From: Phanerochaete sordida
Lineage: Eukaryota; Basidiomycota; Agaricomycetes; Polyporales; Phanerochaetaceae
NCBI GenBank assembly: GCA_019973155.2
Contig: BPQB01000001.1
Span: forward strand, 1,922,001-1,986,000
Length of the DNA stretch: 64,000 nt
Direction: 5' to 3'
Shown here in pieces: positions 47,856 through 59,042 of the stretch. The notes under the pieces are model-generated. The model was not told where the DNA came from. It saw only the letters and a list, made by a program, of their open reading frames with translations, and searched no databases. Position numbers and translations under genes: made by a program. Every line of letters starts with the position of its first letter. The stretch's first letter is position 1.

Positions 47856-50541
47856 ATTGGACAGGATTTGACGGGAGCGAGGCCCCCCCATGGAGCGGTT
47901 ACGATATCCCTTACGAACAGTCACGTTGGCTCACGTACGACTAATGATGACTTCATGACGCAGATGTACGGTCACTCTGGATACCAACCTGTATGTACTG
48001 CACGCACAGTCCGTCTCGATATACAAGTCTTTCAGCACACTAATGGAAAGGCGACCGGCAATATCACGAGATTACGAACACCTTGTCGACACCTTCTATG
48101 CTCAAGCGGAACAATGTACGGCATCCGATCTCTAGCTGCCTACCCGGGTAATCTCACCTTCTTTAGATCGACTTGCTCACAAAGTTCATGGATAGGTGAG
48201 CATGTGAACTGAGCAAAGCGCGTTGCATCGTGTGCTCCCCGTGTTCGCATAGCCTCATACATGCCACAGCAATAACCTTCTGACCTATGGCAGAGTGCTT
48301 GCGACGGCGCATCGATAAGTCGCGAAGCAGCAGCTCTTGGGTAATAGTGACGAGAAGATGAGGCGTAAACCTTGGGGCATTGCCGCGGTATGTTCCTGGA
48401 TTACCTACATGCAACTTCGGGGGAGACCAGCTTCGCCTCGGAAGCGACCTACCATCTTCACAGTGAGCCCCGCACCTTGTTCATTCACCATCGGACGCTG
48501 ACAGATTCATGAAAGTGTCCGATTGCCTAGGCCCCGTGGGCATCCAGCGCGATCCCTCTGCATATCACGCGCACGTTCCAGGAGCACGCGTCGTGCACCC
48601 TATCGCGAGCTCGCCGCGACGCACATCTCCGTGCCCTTCGCAGGCTTCTGCAGGCACCCGTCGAACAAGCTTTCCGGGCACGGTGGGCACGCTTCCCTTT
48701 ATTCCGCCGAGGGCAGGTCTGACCGTGCTTGTCCTCGCTAGCCATCCGGGGCAAGACGAGAAGCGCGGTGCGTTCGCGTCCTTCTGCGCCCCGCGGGCTT
48801 CGTCGCGGCGTGTGTGCCACGGAGTCTGTCGTGCGGCGCTGGGCAGCTTCGCGGCGCGAACGTGCTCCGACGCGAGCTCGCTTGGCCGCTGCGCGCAAGG
48901 GCCCCAGACCCTGATCCCCCGCAGCGCCGCGGGGGACCTGCGCGACCTGCCCAACGGAGCAGGCCTGCACGCACAAGGCAGGAGGCCACCACACGCCGTC
49001 CGCCTCCCCCTCGCGCAAATCCTTCTCGAAATCGCAGCCCGACCGTCCGCGGCCGCACCGCGCTTCGCCGTCCATCGCGCCCATCTCATGCATCTCGGTG
49101 CATCTCAAATGCCTGCCAATCGCACGTGCAAAACACGCTGCCACCCTCGGCGCACGGCGCCGCGGGCCCTCGCGGCCCAGCCCCCGGCTACTCACCGCGG
49201 CGCGCGCGTCCCACGTCGACGTTTCCCGCTCGCCGCGGCCACGTCCCGGAGGCCCGCCCCCGCTCGCCACCCCAGAATCTGACGCGATGCCCTGCGCGCG
49301 GCGTCCCCACTGCATCTGCTCCCACCCGCCCGCGGCCCTCGCGCCTCTCCTGCAGACCCGTGTGCGCGTCCGGCCGCGCACCCGCGCGTGGCGCACGCCC
49401 GCCCAATCTCCACTGCAGCAGAGCACGCAACGCCCGCCGCGGCGCCGCACGCAGTGCGCACAGGGCGGCCCAGGCCCACGCAGCACGGCGCGCGGCCCAG
49501 CCCCGGCGCGCGAGGGCAGACGCAGTCAGGGCACGGGGCCAGCCCCGGCGGCCCTGGCAGTCCTGGCGCCTTTGCGAAGCTTGAGGGCGTCCAGGCGCGA
49601 CCGGTGGGCTGGGTGGCCCGTGCTTGCTGCCCTCTTCGCGCCGCACGAGGGCCAGGCCGGCCGCCCCGATGTGCGATAGCCCCCGCGGGCCTGGGCACGG
49701 CGGCGTGTGCGCTCCCACGGGACCCTGGGAGCGCGAGTTTGCCTTGTGCTGCTCGAGCCGCGCGCGCCGTGTGTGGCGCCACAGGGCCTGCGAGCCCTGC
49801 CTGACTGCGCGGCCGGCCTGCGCGTCCGCTGTCTCGGGAAACTGGGGCTGTCGTGTGCGCGGCAGCAGAGGACGGGGGCTGTGCGAGCTGCGGCAGCCAG
49901 GGCAAGCGCGGCGTGAGGAGACGGCGGAGGCAGGGTTCTGATGCAGATGGCCGGGCTGCAAAGATAGCGGATGGACATGGCGGGCTGTATCAGAGTAGTA
50001 GACTCGCTGCCAATCCTAGGGGTTTTTGTGAGCTGGGAACGCACTCTAAATGCGTCGCTTCGGATGTCATTGTTGGCGTGCAACAGGTACTGTACACATG
50101 TGTGGAGAGCAAAAGAAAACGGATCACTACAGCTACGTCGAGCTCGGAGACAAGAGACAGGGAGAAGCAGACGGGGAGGTGTAACATAGGGTGGAGACAC
50201 GAAACAAGCGAGCAAGTACGGTTTTCGACGATAGGACGAGCGGAGACGGGACGGAGGGGGAAACTGTCGGTGCCATGTGGGTAAAGGATTTACGACTTTA
50301 ACAAATAACATAGGGTAGGTCGGGCGTGTGGACGTACGCTGGCAGAGAAGAAAAGTAATCGACATGCGAAGGGTGTATAACATACAGGGTCCAAGGGGTG
50401 TGCAACTCCGCGACAGCAACCGCCTCCCCCTCATACGACGTGCGTCGGCAGGACCGCTGCTGTCAGCAAGAATGGATCAGGGGTGTGCCGAGGAGCCGTC
50501 GTGTGCGTGTCCGTCAAGGCGGTCGCCCTTGCGTTCTCCAA
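47856..50541. other. 2.7-kb gene-free region with a GC-rich core
   Basis: Convergent interval between the acid phosphatase and the bZIP gene. About 48500-49960 is strikingly rich in G+C and CpG, with long open frames on both strands. Those frames are Arg/Ala/Pro/Gly peptides in every phase with no domain, as expected when stop codons are rare by composition. About 49960-50540 returns to normal composition and is probably the bZIP 3' UTR. Confidence 0.55.
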
Positions 50542-52371
50542 TCAATATCCATACCCCCGACCGCCTCCACCGACCATGCCCGCCTGCGGGGCGGGTGCCG
50601 GGAGACTCTTGCCTGCGCCAGGCAGGCTGACATTCACCGCAACGGGGGCGATGCTGCCTGGCGCACCGGAGCCTGTCGGGCTCTGGCTGGGTCGGTGCGC
50701 ATTGTGCGACTGGTGCGACCCGTGATGCGACTGATGCGAGGAAGCTTGCCCATGTTGGCCATGGTTCGACGACAACGATACGCCGTTGACACCGTTGCCG
50801 TTCACGGGAACGCCAGACACGACGGTCACTGTGCCGACGCCTGCAGCTGCACCGGTCCCGACCAGAGCGGAAAGGCGAGTGATCTCCTCCCGCGCCGACA
50901 TAAGCGCCTGCGACAGGCTCTCGTTCTCGTTCTGCAGGAACTCGACCTTGGCTTGAAGCTGTGCAAGCCACGCCTTTTTGCGTTGGCGACACTTGAGTGC
51001 GGCTGTTTGCGCGCGCAAGGAAACGGTCAGCCATGCCATCATGATATCTGCATATCTCGGATACTCACCTTGTCGGTTCCGTTCCAAGAAGTTCTTCCTC
51101 TTCTCCTCCTCCGTCTCTGGTTTCTTGGGACCGCCAGACTTTTTGCCGCTGCCCGCCGAAGGGGTCATTGGCATGTCGTCTTCGTCCTCCTCCTCTTCCT
51201 CCTCCCCGAAGCTGACCGTCGATGCCCGCCGTCCGACTGCCATCGTCTGGCTGCGTGTTCTCTTGGACGTCGGCGCCGCCTGGATGGGCGTCGTGGCAGA
51301 GACAGGCGACGGCGGGTCGTAGGTCGACGATCCAGTCGCCTTGCGCTTCGTGCCCCGCCTGGTGGCAGCGCCATTGGCGTTGGTGCTGTTCACCTGGGTG
51401 TTGATGGGAGGTGGGTTGGTCGGGCTGGCTGCCGCGGCCGCAGCGGAGTTCGCCCGCTGGGCCTCTTCACGCTTAGTCAGCTCCTGGTGGGCCTGGGACA
51501 GGAGGAAGAGGCCGTTGGCAGCCGAGTTGGCAGCCGCCGCCGTGGACGCGGACTGGAGGTAGCCCTGCTGGGTCGACGCGGGGTTGTTGTTGTTGTGGTC
51601 GCGGGCGTAGCCAGAGGTAACAGTGCTCATGCTGAGAGGCGAGGATGCATGTGTGTGCGAAGAATGGGAGTTGGAGAGGACGCCTGTAATGGCGGAGAGG
51701 GTGTTTGGAGTGATCGTCCCAGCGACTCCACTCAGGCTCGGCGGACCGTTGTTGTTCATCATTGCGAGGAAGGCCGCGGTGTTGGGCGACGGCGGGGGGA
51801 AGGACACGGGTCCGCCGATGAGGGGGGTGAGGCCGGTGCCGGGGGTAAGGCCTGTGCGGGGTGTGAGACCCGTGCGGAAGGCGGCGGGGTCGAAGGCGGC
51901 GAGCGGCTGCTCAGGCTGCTGCTGGGGCGCTGTGAGCATGGCGGGGCTCAAGGGCCCCGAGCGGAGGGAGTTGGAGAGGGAGGCCGAGGAGAAGGCCCAT
52001 GAGTAGGAGGGGTCTGAGGGGGAGGCGATGGCATCTATGGGCGGGAGGACGGTTTTTCGGGGGTCGTTGCTGTTGGCGTTGGCGTTGGTGGGCGAGCGGG
52101 AGGATCTGTCGTTGGAGCCCGAGCTGGGGCGGGAGTGGAGCTGTGCGTCGGCGCCGCGGTCAGAGCCGTTGGAGGAGGGCGCGGTGCTGTCCCTGCGCGG
52201 TTTTTGGTGGGTGCGGACGCTGGAGTCGTTGGACGGGCGGGCAAAGCTCTGCTCGAAGGGGTTGGGCTCGAGGTCGAAGGTGGAACGCTGGGGGCGGGGG
52301 GCGGGGCGGTGTGGAGGGTCGTCTGGAGAGGCTGACGTCGGGGAGGGCGACTTGTCTGTGTTGGCGGTCAT
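50542..52371 (-). CDS. atf1: Atf1/AtfA-type bZIP transcription factor
   Basis: Stress-activated ATF/CREB factor downstream of the Sty1/Hog1 MAP kinase. Exons 51069..52371 and 50542..51002 give 587 aa. The N-terminal OSM/OSA region has FDLEPNPFEQSF and LPPIDAIASP with LRSGPLSPAML. Next comes the HRA-like region with the triplicated TGLTP repeat (RTGLTPRTGLTPGTGLTP), each TP a MAPK site. The basic region and zipper are EEEKRKNFLERNRQ, then AALKCRQRKKAWLAQLQAKV, then EFLQNENESLSQAL. The intron 51003..51068 falls between Q and A of this basic region and has no stop. The C-terminus is Gly/Ser/His/Pro-rich. Functional assignment rests on the Aft1-type domain order. Confidence 0.94.
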   Translation of the reverse strand: MTANTDKSPSPTSASPDDPPHRPAPRPQRSTFDLEPNPFEQSFARPSNDSSVRTHQKPRRDSTAPSSNGSDRGADAQLHSRPSSGSNDRSSRSPTNANANSNDPRKTVLPPIDAIASPSDPSYSWAFSSASLSNSLRSGPLSPAMLTAPQQQPEQPLAAFDPAAFRTGLTPRTGLTPGTGLTPLIGGPVSFPPPSPNTAAFLAMMNNNGPPSLSGVAGTITPNTLSAITGVLSNSHSSHTHASSPLSMSTVTSGYARDHNNNNPASTQQGYLQSASTAAAANSAANGLFLLSQAHQELTKREEAQRANSAAAAAASPTNPPPINTQVNSTNANGAATRRGTKRKATGSSTYDPPSPVSATTPIQAAPTSKRTRSQTMAVGRRASTVSFGEEEEEEDEDDMPMTPSAGSGKKSGGPKKPETEEEKRKNFLERNRQGEYPRYADIMMAWLTVSLRAQTAALKCRQRKKAWLAQLQAKVEFLQNENESLSQALMSAREEITRLSALVGTGAAAGVGTVTVVSGVPVNGNGVNGVSLSSNHGQHGQASSHQSHHGSHQSHNAHRPSQSPTGSGAPGSIAPVAVNVSLPGAGKSLPAPAPQAGMVGGGGRGYGY

Positions 52372-55300
52372 CTTGCTCTTGAGAGCGAGCAGGCCTAGGG
52401 ACGGGTGACGACGATGACGACGGAAAGCAGACTCGCCGCCCGCTTCTCCCCTCCCAGGTTATGACGGCATCGGACGTCATCTCTTTTCACTCTCCGCCAT
52501 TTTCTCATTCGCCAACGGCCCCACCCACACGCGCTCTTTTTCCTTTTCCGTCCCATCCCTGGCCCGACGGCCATCGAGATTCGCCTCCGTCCAGCGTTCG
52601 CCCCCGTGGTCGCCGTTCGGACGTCTCCCACCGTCCTCGCCGTCCGCCGCAGCGAGCAGCCTATCGCCCAATCACCCAGCACTCGCCGATCCACCCCTCT
52701 TTCCAGCCCAGGCCTCGCAGAAGGGCGACCCTGGCGGACGCGTCCCGGCCTCCGCATCCCAGTCCTCCTCCTGCTCTGCTCTCTCCCAACGCGCTCTCAC
52801 ACCGTCTCGGGTCCTGTACACTCCCTCGGCGGCCTCTCACTGCAATACACTCGCCAATTTCATCCCCCGGCCAGACCCTGGCCTCCCTGCCAGTCCAATT
52901 CCGAACGCCTCTGCCCGAACCCTCCCTCGCACGCAGATCGCTGATTGCTGCCCCCGCCTCCGACGCCGAAATTTCACAGCAACCGGAGGACCCGAAATTT
53001 TCTGCCTCTCGTTTTTACCTCGTCTGCTTCCTTTTCGTGAAAGAACAGACGGACACGTTCAGCCGGCAGTTCTCGCGCGGCCACACGCGTCAGCCTCGGC
53101 CGTGTCTTGGATGCTCCCGGCGACCCATCAGTCAGCAGCCTCCTGGGTTAGCGCAATCGTGCAGCTCATGTGTGCGAAGCATGCCCGGACGGAGAGATTC
53201 CAGCACGCCCCAGCTGTCCCCGTTTGTAAATTACGATCGCACATTGGGTCCGGCCTCATAAATTTCATCAGTCGAGAGCTCGCGAGATCTCAGTTCATTC
53301 ATGTCCACACATTCAGGTTCATTGGCATTGCTATCTGCGAGCGCACGGCTGCTTCGCGGCGCAATACGTCTGCCAGCGTAAGGATGGCGGCGCACCCGCA
53401 GGCAGGAGGCACGCCTCGAGGCACGGCGACTGGTCATACGCCCCCTTATCCTGCGCTGCCGTCCCTCGCCGCTTGGGAGAGTACACGCAGTCTGTGGCAC
53501 AGCGCACGCTTCTATCAGTCCCGCGGTGGTGGGCCCGGCCGCGGCCCCTGCTGTGCGCGAAGAGCCCTTTAGCATTCGGACACCTGAAGCTTTCTGCGTT
53601 GGCGTCCGCTTTGCCTTTGCCTTTGCGCGCGCGCCCGAGGCGGCGACCCCGCCCGTCATCGCGCGCACGCCCGTCCCACCCGCCCACGGCGTGCGCTCAG
53701 GCATGACGACGTCGCACCCGCTGCGCGCGAAGCCGCGAACCTAGACGGATCACGCCACGGCCCTTCTAGCCACGCACGGCCCAGGCCCGCACACATACGC
53801 AACAAGGCACCTCCCGGCGAATCCGCGCGCGCCTGCACGGGCCATGCGACCCCGCTGGCGCGCGGGGCCTCCGCAGGCGTGCGCGCGCACACAGCCCGCG
53901 GACGGACGAGGCAGGGGGGCTGCCCCGCCGGCGCGCGAGCTCACACCCGTGGGGCACCCGCGGCCGCAACGGGTGGATCGTCGGCGGTTCCGTGCTATCG
54001 GGGTGCACCCCCTGCCCGCGCGCGCCGCAGGCCGCGAGCCTGAGCAGCCCCCCATCCCATTGTCCAGCACAGCTGATCCGGCTGGGCCCTCTGGCGCGCG
54101 AGTTACGCGGGGTAGGACGCGCCGGCCGTCTCGGCGGCCCATGCCCCCGCGCGACGCCTCGCCCGCGCGTGGACGGCCGGCGCGCGCCCCAGGACGCGTC
54201 CGCGTGCGGGACAGCCGCGGCGTTTTTCGTGTGCACGCACGCGCCCGCACGCGGGTATCGATGCACGGGCGCGGGACAGCAAGGGCTGCGCGATAAGCGG
54301 GCCGTGCCGCGCTGCTCTGCTCGTCCTCCCCCGAGAGAGCTGAGAGCAACGTGCGGCGCGCGGAGGGGCAGCGCAGCCCGGGATGGACTGCGAATGCCAT
54401 ACCGAGCCGCGAAGAAGACGTCGTGCTGCACGCGTGGGCGTGCAGGGCTGGTAGGCGATCTTTCTGTGCGCAAGCTCGACGAGGAGCGCAGCGCACAGAA
54501 GGACCGTGCCCGTCGCGCACTCGGAACCATGAGAACGCGGATGCCAACCGCGCCCTGCGACTGAGCCTCGAGGGCGCTCCGACTATCTGTGCAGTCTGCC
54601 GGTGCGCGGACGATGCCCACTGTGTCCTTGCCAGACCCTGGAACGTTGCACGGACGCAATCTCGTGTGGGTATCGCGTCGGTGGACGTCCCGAGGCCTCG
54701 AATCTGCGGAGGATCCCAGCGGAGGGAGTGGGCCATCCGCTAGCATGCTTGGAATGTCCGGCGAAGTCCTCTTCAAAGTGTCATGAGGGCCTAGCCTCTC
54801 TTAGCGATCGTCCCGGCCGGATGACCGTGTCATTTCTAGAGATCGTCCTGCCCCATACCGGGACATGGAAGTTGCACTGTCCTCCAATGGCTTCGGCGCG
54901 TCCGAGTTTTCTAGCGGCACAGTCATACGCCAGGGGCATGCGAGAATACACCAGAGCGGATGAAGGCGGAGACTGAATAATATGCCGACTCGTCCAAATC
55001 GCACACCGACGCTGCACAGAGGAAACCACGCACCCCATTTCTACTGGGACGCCTTCGCGCAGTCGGTACGCGCGCGGCGTTCCGTCCGCCACACCCTGTC
55101 CATCTGGGCCAGCCCCGTCAGATGATACAAATATCGATGGATGGATGAAAATTCTACCTTGTTGTTGTGGAGCAAGCTATAACAGCAGGCGAACCCGTGG
55201 CCAGCAGCGGTATATCCTCTCGCTCCGAACCTTCTACCATGAAACGCCTCGCCGCCTGCACCCAGTGCTTCGCCCTTCGTCTAGAGCTGGACAGTGACTC

Positions 55301-57991
55301 TCGGAGACTACACGGAAGGGCCATGGGGGACCCGCGTCGCTGCGCGTCCTCGTCCGCCCACGTCGCACATTGGGCAATCATGTGTGCAGGGAAAGATGGG
55401 ACGCGCGAGAAGCTGCTCCGATGGCGGATGCGCAGACGCAGCCCGGCATGACGCGCTCGCCGCGGCGTTCCCTGTTCTCGCGACGTCTGCATCAGCAGAG
55501 GCCTTCCCGTCCCGGACAGGGCACGCGCCGCCGCTCCGAGCCCCTCCCCGACGCGCCTCGCCCCGGCGCGCGTCGGCCTCCCCGCAGAATCCGCGCGCTC
55601 GGTCCGCGGCGCGTCGCAGAGAAGGCCGGCGGCGTCGGGCATCAAAGGGAGGTGCGTCAGGGTGCCCACGCCAATAGAGGCACGCGGGCCAGGCACCGCG
55701 CGCCGCGCCTTCGCGCCGCCCCTGCGCTGGGCCCCGCTTGCGCCTTATTGCGCCCGCGCGCACGCGGGGGGCTCGACCGCGGGGCACCGATCGTGGTCGT
55801 GCCAATCATGCGTTTAATCGCGGCGGGGCGAGCTTTACGGCAGCGCGATGGGTTCTTTTTGGGCGAACACGATCGGTGCGGACGGGACCGATCCGTGACG
55901 AGAAGCACGATGTCGGGGCGGGGGATATAGTAAGGCTCGGGCGCTGTCCCGCGATTAGGCGGTGGACAAGGTTTGCACGACGTGGCTGCGCACGAGCGCG
56001 GCGCGTGGGCGTGAAGGGGCTATCGAGGGGCCGAAGACCAGTAGCTTCGTGTCGAAGGTGACTGGCAAGACGAAAGCTGCCTTCAGGCAAAGTGCAGGGC
56101 TTGTTCCGAGAAATGCGATAGTGTAGTGCCATTATGCGACGCTCATGGACATCTAGAAATCATAATCGTATTTGCCTCATGACAGTCCATAAGACCCGAG
56201 ATGCTCACTCCGTGACTGTCGTCCTCCAGTGATATCGCGGAGGTGTAGACATGTTCGCGTATTATCCAATAGACATGGTTTGAGTGAGGACTATCGAAAG
56301 AAAAAATGATGTCGTAAGTGTCGTTCTCTGACCGTGGGCCTCTCGGATGTCGATCCGAGTGCAATCAATCCTGGAACCTACGCACCAAACTGAGTTATCT
56401 GCGCCGTCTAAGGCAGGGGTGTACCCACCTGTCACTTCTAAGGATCAGTGTGTAAATGTTTAGCATTAACAGTACGAGAGTCGAAGGCGTACCAGAAAGC
56501 TCGTCATGCAGTGTCCACTACGAGCCGGTGGTTCAATCTGGTTCACCGAGCTCATAGGATTGCTGCCGCTGCAATCGCTAGACACTGGGGCGGTTCGCTC
56601 CAGACACGTTTGGAGACTGCACTGCGGCTTCCAAAGCTATCGCAAGACTATAGGAGGCGGCCGACATCCGGTATTGAAGGCTTGAAGGATATGAACCGGC
56701 AGAAGCGTTCCGATGCCGGCAGCACTGGCGTGTCGGCAGCAATGTCAGGCATCGTCTGTCGGGGTAAATCAGCGGCTGCCACGAATTTCCAGATAGGGTC
56801 TCGCAGCACCGCTTTGTCCAAGACAGCGTTCCGATCGTAATCGAGCTTGCAAGCACCCTGGTCCAGACCTTTGCGCAGAATTAGCACCTTCGCCGTACAC
56901 GTGTGGGGTGCGGACGTTGTGAGGCGCGCTGCACAGCTCTAACATAGCGTCGCGCGCGATACTGCTAACAAATAGCATTAGGTAAGTGAAATGGAAGCGA
57001 TATAGATGGAGTACGCACCGATAAACAGCGGAGTACTTGAAAGTACTACTCGCAGACAACGAGTTCGACGCTGGACAGAACTTGTGGGTGTACAGTATCA
57101 GGGACGCGCAAGATGCAAATGAGCCTACGCATCCAGACAATATTCGTAGATACTTTTGCGTTAGTGGTCATAACAAGCACAAGTAGGCCTACGAAGGGAC
57201 GATACATAACACCATGTTGGTTTTCGACAAGAGAGGACTGGCGCTTATTCACAGACGCCACCCGGACGCTGGATACCAAAAAGGGGGCCAGCTCTCGGTC
57301 CGCTACCCGGCCCGTCCCCGAAGAGCGAGCTGTGTCCACTGTCCCGCGGCCAAGGCTCAAGAGTTAAAAGTGCTCTCGAGCCTTGGCTGCAGATCCGTTT
57401 CCAGCAGGTACCTGATACGCTGGCATATCAGCGAACGACGCATACTCAGTGCTCAATCTTCAGCTGTAGCCATGCATATCCCACGCCTGGCATGTAACGC
57501 TCCGACGTGGAGATGCGCAGAGCTAGGCCGCGAGATCCACAGCTCTCCCCTCTGACGACTGCATACTTGTACAGGAAAAAGTACTTCGCCAATGCATTGG
57601 TTCAAACATTCGTGATTGGTGGGCTGCGAGTCTGCCAGCGGCTATTCTGAGTGTGCAAACATAGCAGCGACTTCAGATCAGGGCATACACGGGACGCAGA
57701 GAGCGGGAACGCTATGAGCAACTCACGCTAGCACCGACAGACACTTACGAATAACGAGAGTTGATCCTTATGGTGGCAATACAGAATAATGATACAAGCC
57801 GGAATACACCGACAAAGCGGTGGAGCACGTTGGATCGAGGGCATACGTCCAAGTCAAGTTGCATGGTGCACATAGAATAGTCGTAAAGAAACGCAGCCAC
57901 CCATAACGCATAGATGGAGTACCACCACGAGCACGCCCTGCACTGCGGCGATGGCGAGCAAATCGCCTGCACGTCCATTTTGAAGGTACGT
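52372..57991. other. 5.6-kb gene-free region upstream of the bZIP
   Basis: No gene model could be supported on either strand. 52372-53280 is C/T-rich on the plus strand, and likely includes the promoter and long leader of the bZIP. About 53500-54780 and 55300-56080 are very GC- and CpG-rich with non-specific long frames on both strands. 56100-57990 has ordinary composition, with short frames only; one minus-strand frame at 56648-56887 (79 codons) is protein-like but unrecognised. Confidence 0.5.
52462..52479. promoter_or_regulatory. Inverted CRE half-sites upstream of the bZIP
   Basis: TGACG at 52462-52466 and CGTCA at 52475-52479 form an inverted pair of ATF/CREB half-sites 8 bases apart, about 90-110 bases upstream of the Atf1-like start codon. 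They could allow autoregulation. Spaced half-sites also occur by chance in GC-rich DNA. Confidence 0.35.
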
Positions 57992-58780
57992 TTAGACCTT
58001 GAAGCCACGGGACTTTCGGCGACCACGTGCCCGCTCGAACTACAAGACAGGCATGAGCTTCCAGACAAAAGGAAAAAGGGGTAAGTGCGCACCTTGCGGC
58101 CCTTGGAGATGGTGTAGGGCTTCTTGTGCTTGTGGGGGCCCATGCCGAAGTGTTTGACGGCCTCACGGGTGTTGCGCTTGCCACGGAGGAGGATGGTGTT
58201 CGAGCCAGTGGGCGCGCGGAGAGCGAGCTGGTCGAGGGTCAGAGCCTCGCCACCGGCCTTGAGGATGCGCTCCTTGGCAGACTGAGTGAAGCGCAGGGCG
58301 GCAACAGTCAGCTTGGGGACCTCAAGCAGACGAACATCATCGGTGACGGTGCCGACAATGACGATGGTCTGAGCCTCGCGGTTGGACGCGCTGGCAGTCT
58401 CCTTCAGGATGCGGGAGAGGGAGATAGGCGGGCGGTTGATCTTGGAGAGGAACAGGCGGTGGAGGACGGTCTAGCAGAAGACGGTTAAGTATCGCAAATC
58501 AAGCGGGTTCGGAGACTCGTAAAGACCTTGTTGAACGCCGAATCTGTACGCCGCGCCAGGAAGCGGTACAACTATCGCACATGAATGAGTTCAGAATCTT
58601 CAGAGGAATCCATTGCGCTACGTACCTTGACGAGCAAGAGCAGGTAAGGATCCTCGCTCTTGGGGGCGGTACGGACGCCCTTCTTGACGTGGTGCTTGAC
58701 GATGTCGATACCCTAACGGACGAGCATGACGACGCTCAGCATTTTAACGTCCAGGACGGGCATAACGGCGAGCTCACCAT
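57992..58780 (-). CDS. rpl18: 60S ribosomal protein eL18
   Basis: Large-subunit ribosomal protein. Exons 58778..58780 (the ATG only), 58626..58712, 58527..58571, 58093..58470 and 57992..58039 give 186 aa (yeast eL18 is 186). Reads M then [64 protein letters not shown], and ends YTISKGRK then [15 protein letters not shown], the eL18 C-terminus. The first intron (GTGAGC...TTAG) follows directly after ATG; without it no start codon is available in this frame. Divergent from the Tra2-like gene, 262 bases between start codons. Confidence 0.96.
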
Positions 58781-59042
58781 CTTGCTCTTGCCGGACTTGC
58801 TGAATAGGGACCTAGCCAAACGGCGTCGGAGGCGAGTGGCTGAAGAACTGGCCAGCACTCGAAATTAAGGTTCTGGCGCCCAAAGTCGCGGAGTCTGAAA
58901 AGTTAGCCAATTGCCGGTGTACAAACAAGTACAAACAGGAGGGCCGTTTGGAACCACTCCTTGCGACGGTAATGGTGAGTCATCCTTTTCCCTCGTCGTT
59001 GCCCACAGTCACCAACCTCTGAGATTCAACCCCGACGTTACC

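Noticed and set aside
48527..49961. Long open frames on both strands (up to 319 codons)
   Set aside because: All phases are open because of GC-rich composition; peptides are Arg/Ala/Pro strings without domains or splice-site logic.
53750..54776. Two overlapping minus-strand frames over 320 codons and plus-strand counterparts
   Set aside because: Same compositional artefact; no protein family features.
56648..56887. Minus-strand 79-codon frame with protein-like composition
   Set aside because: No recognisable domain, no supporting exons and no start context; could be a relic but cannot be defended.
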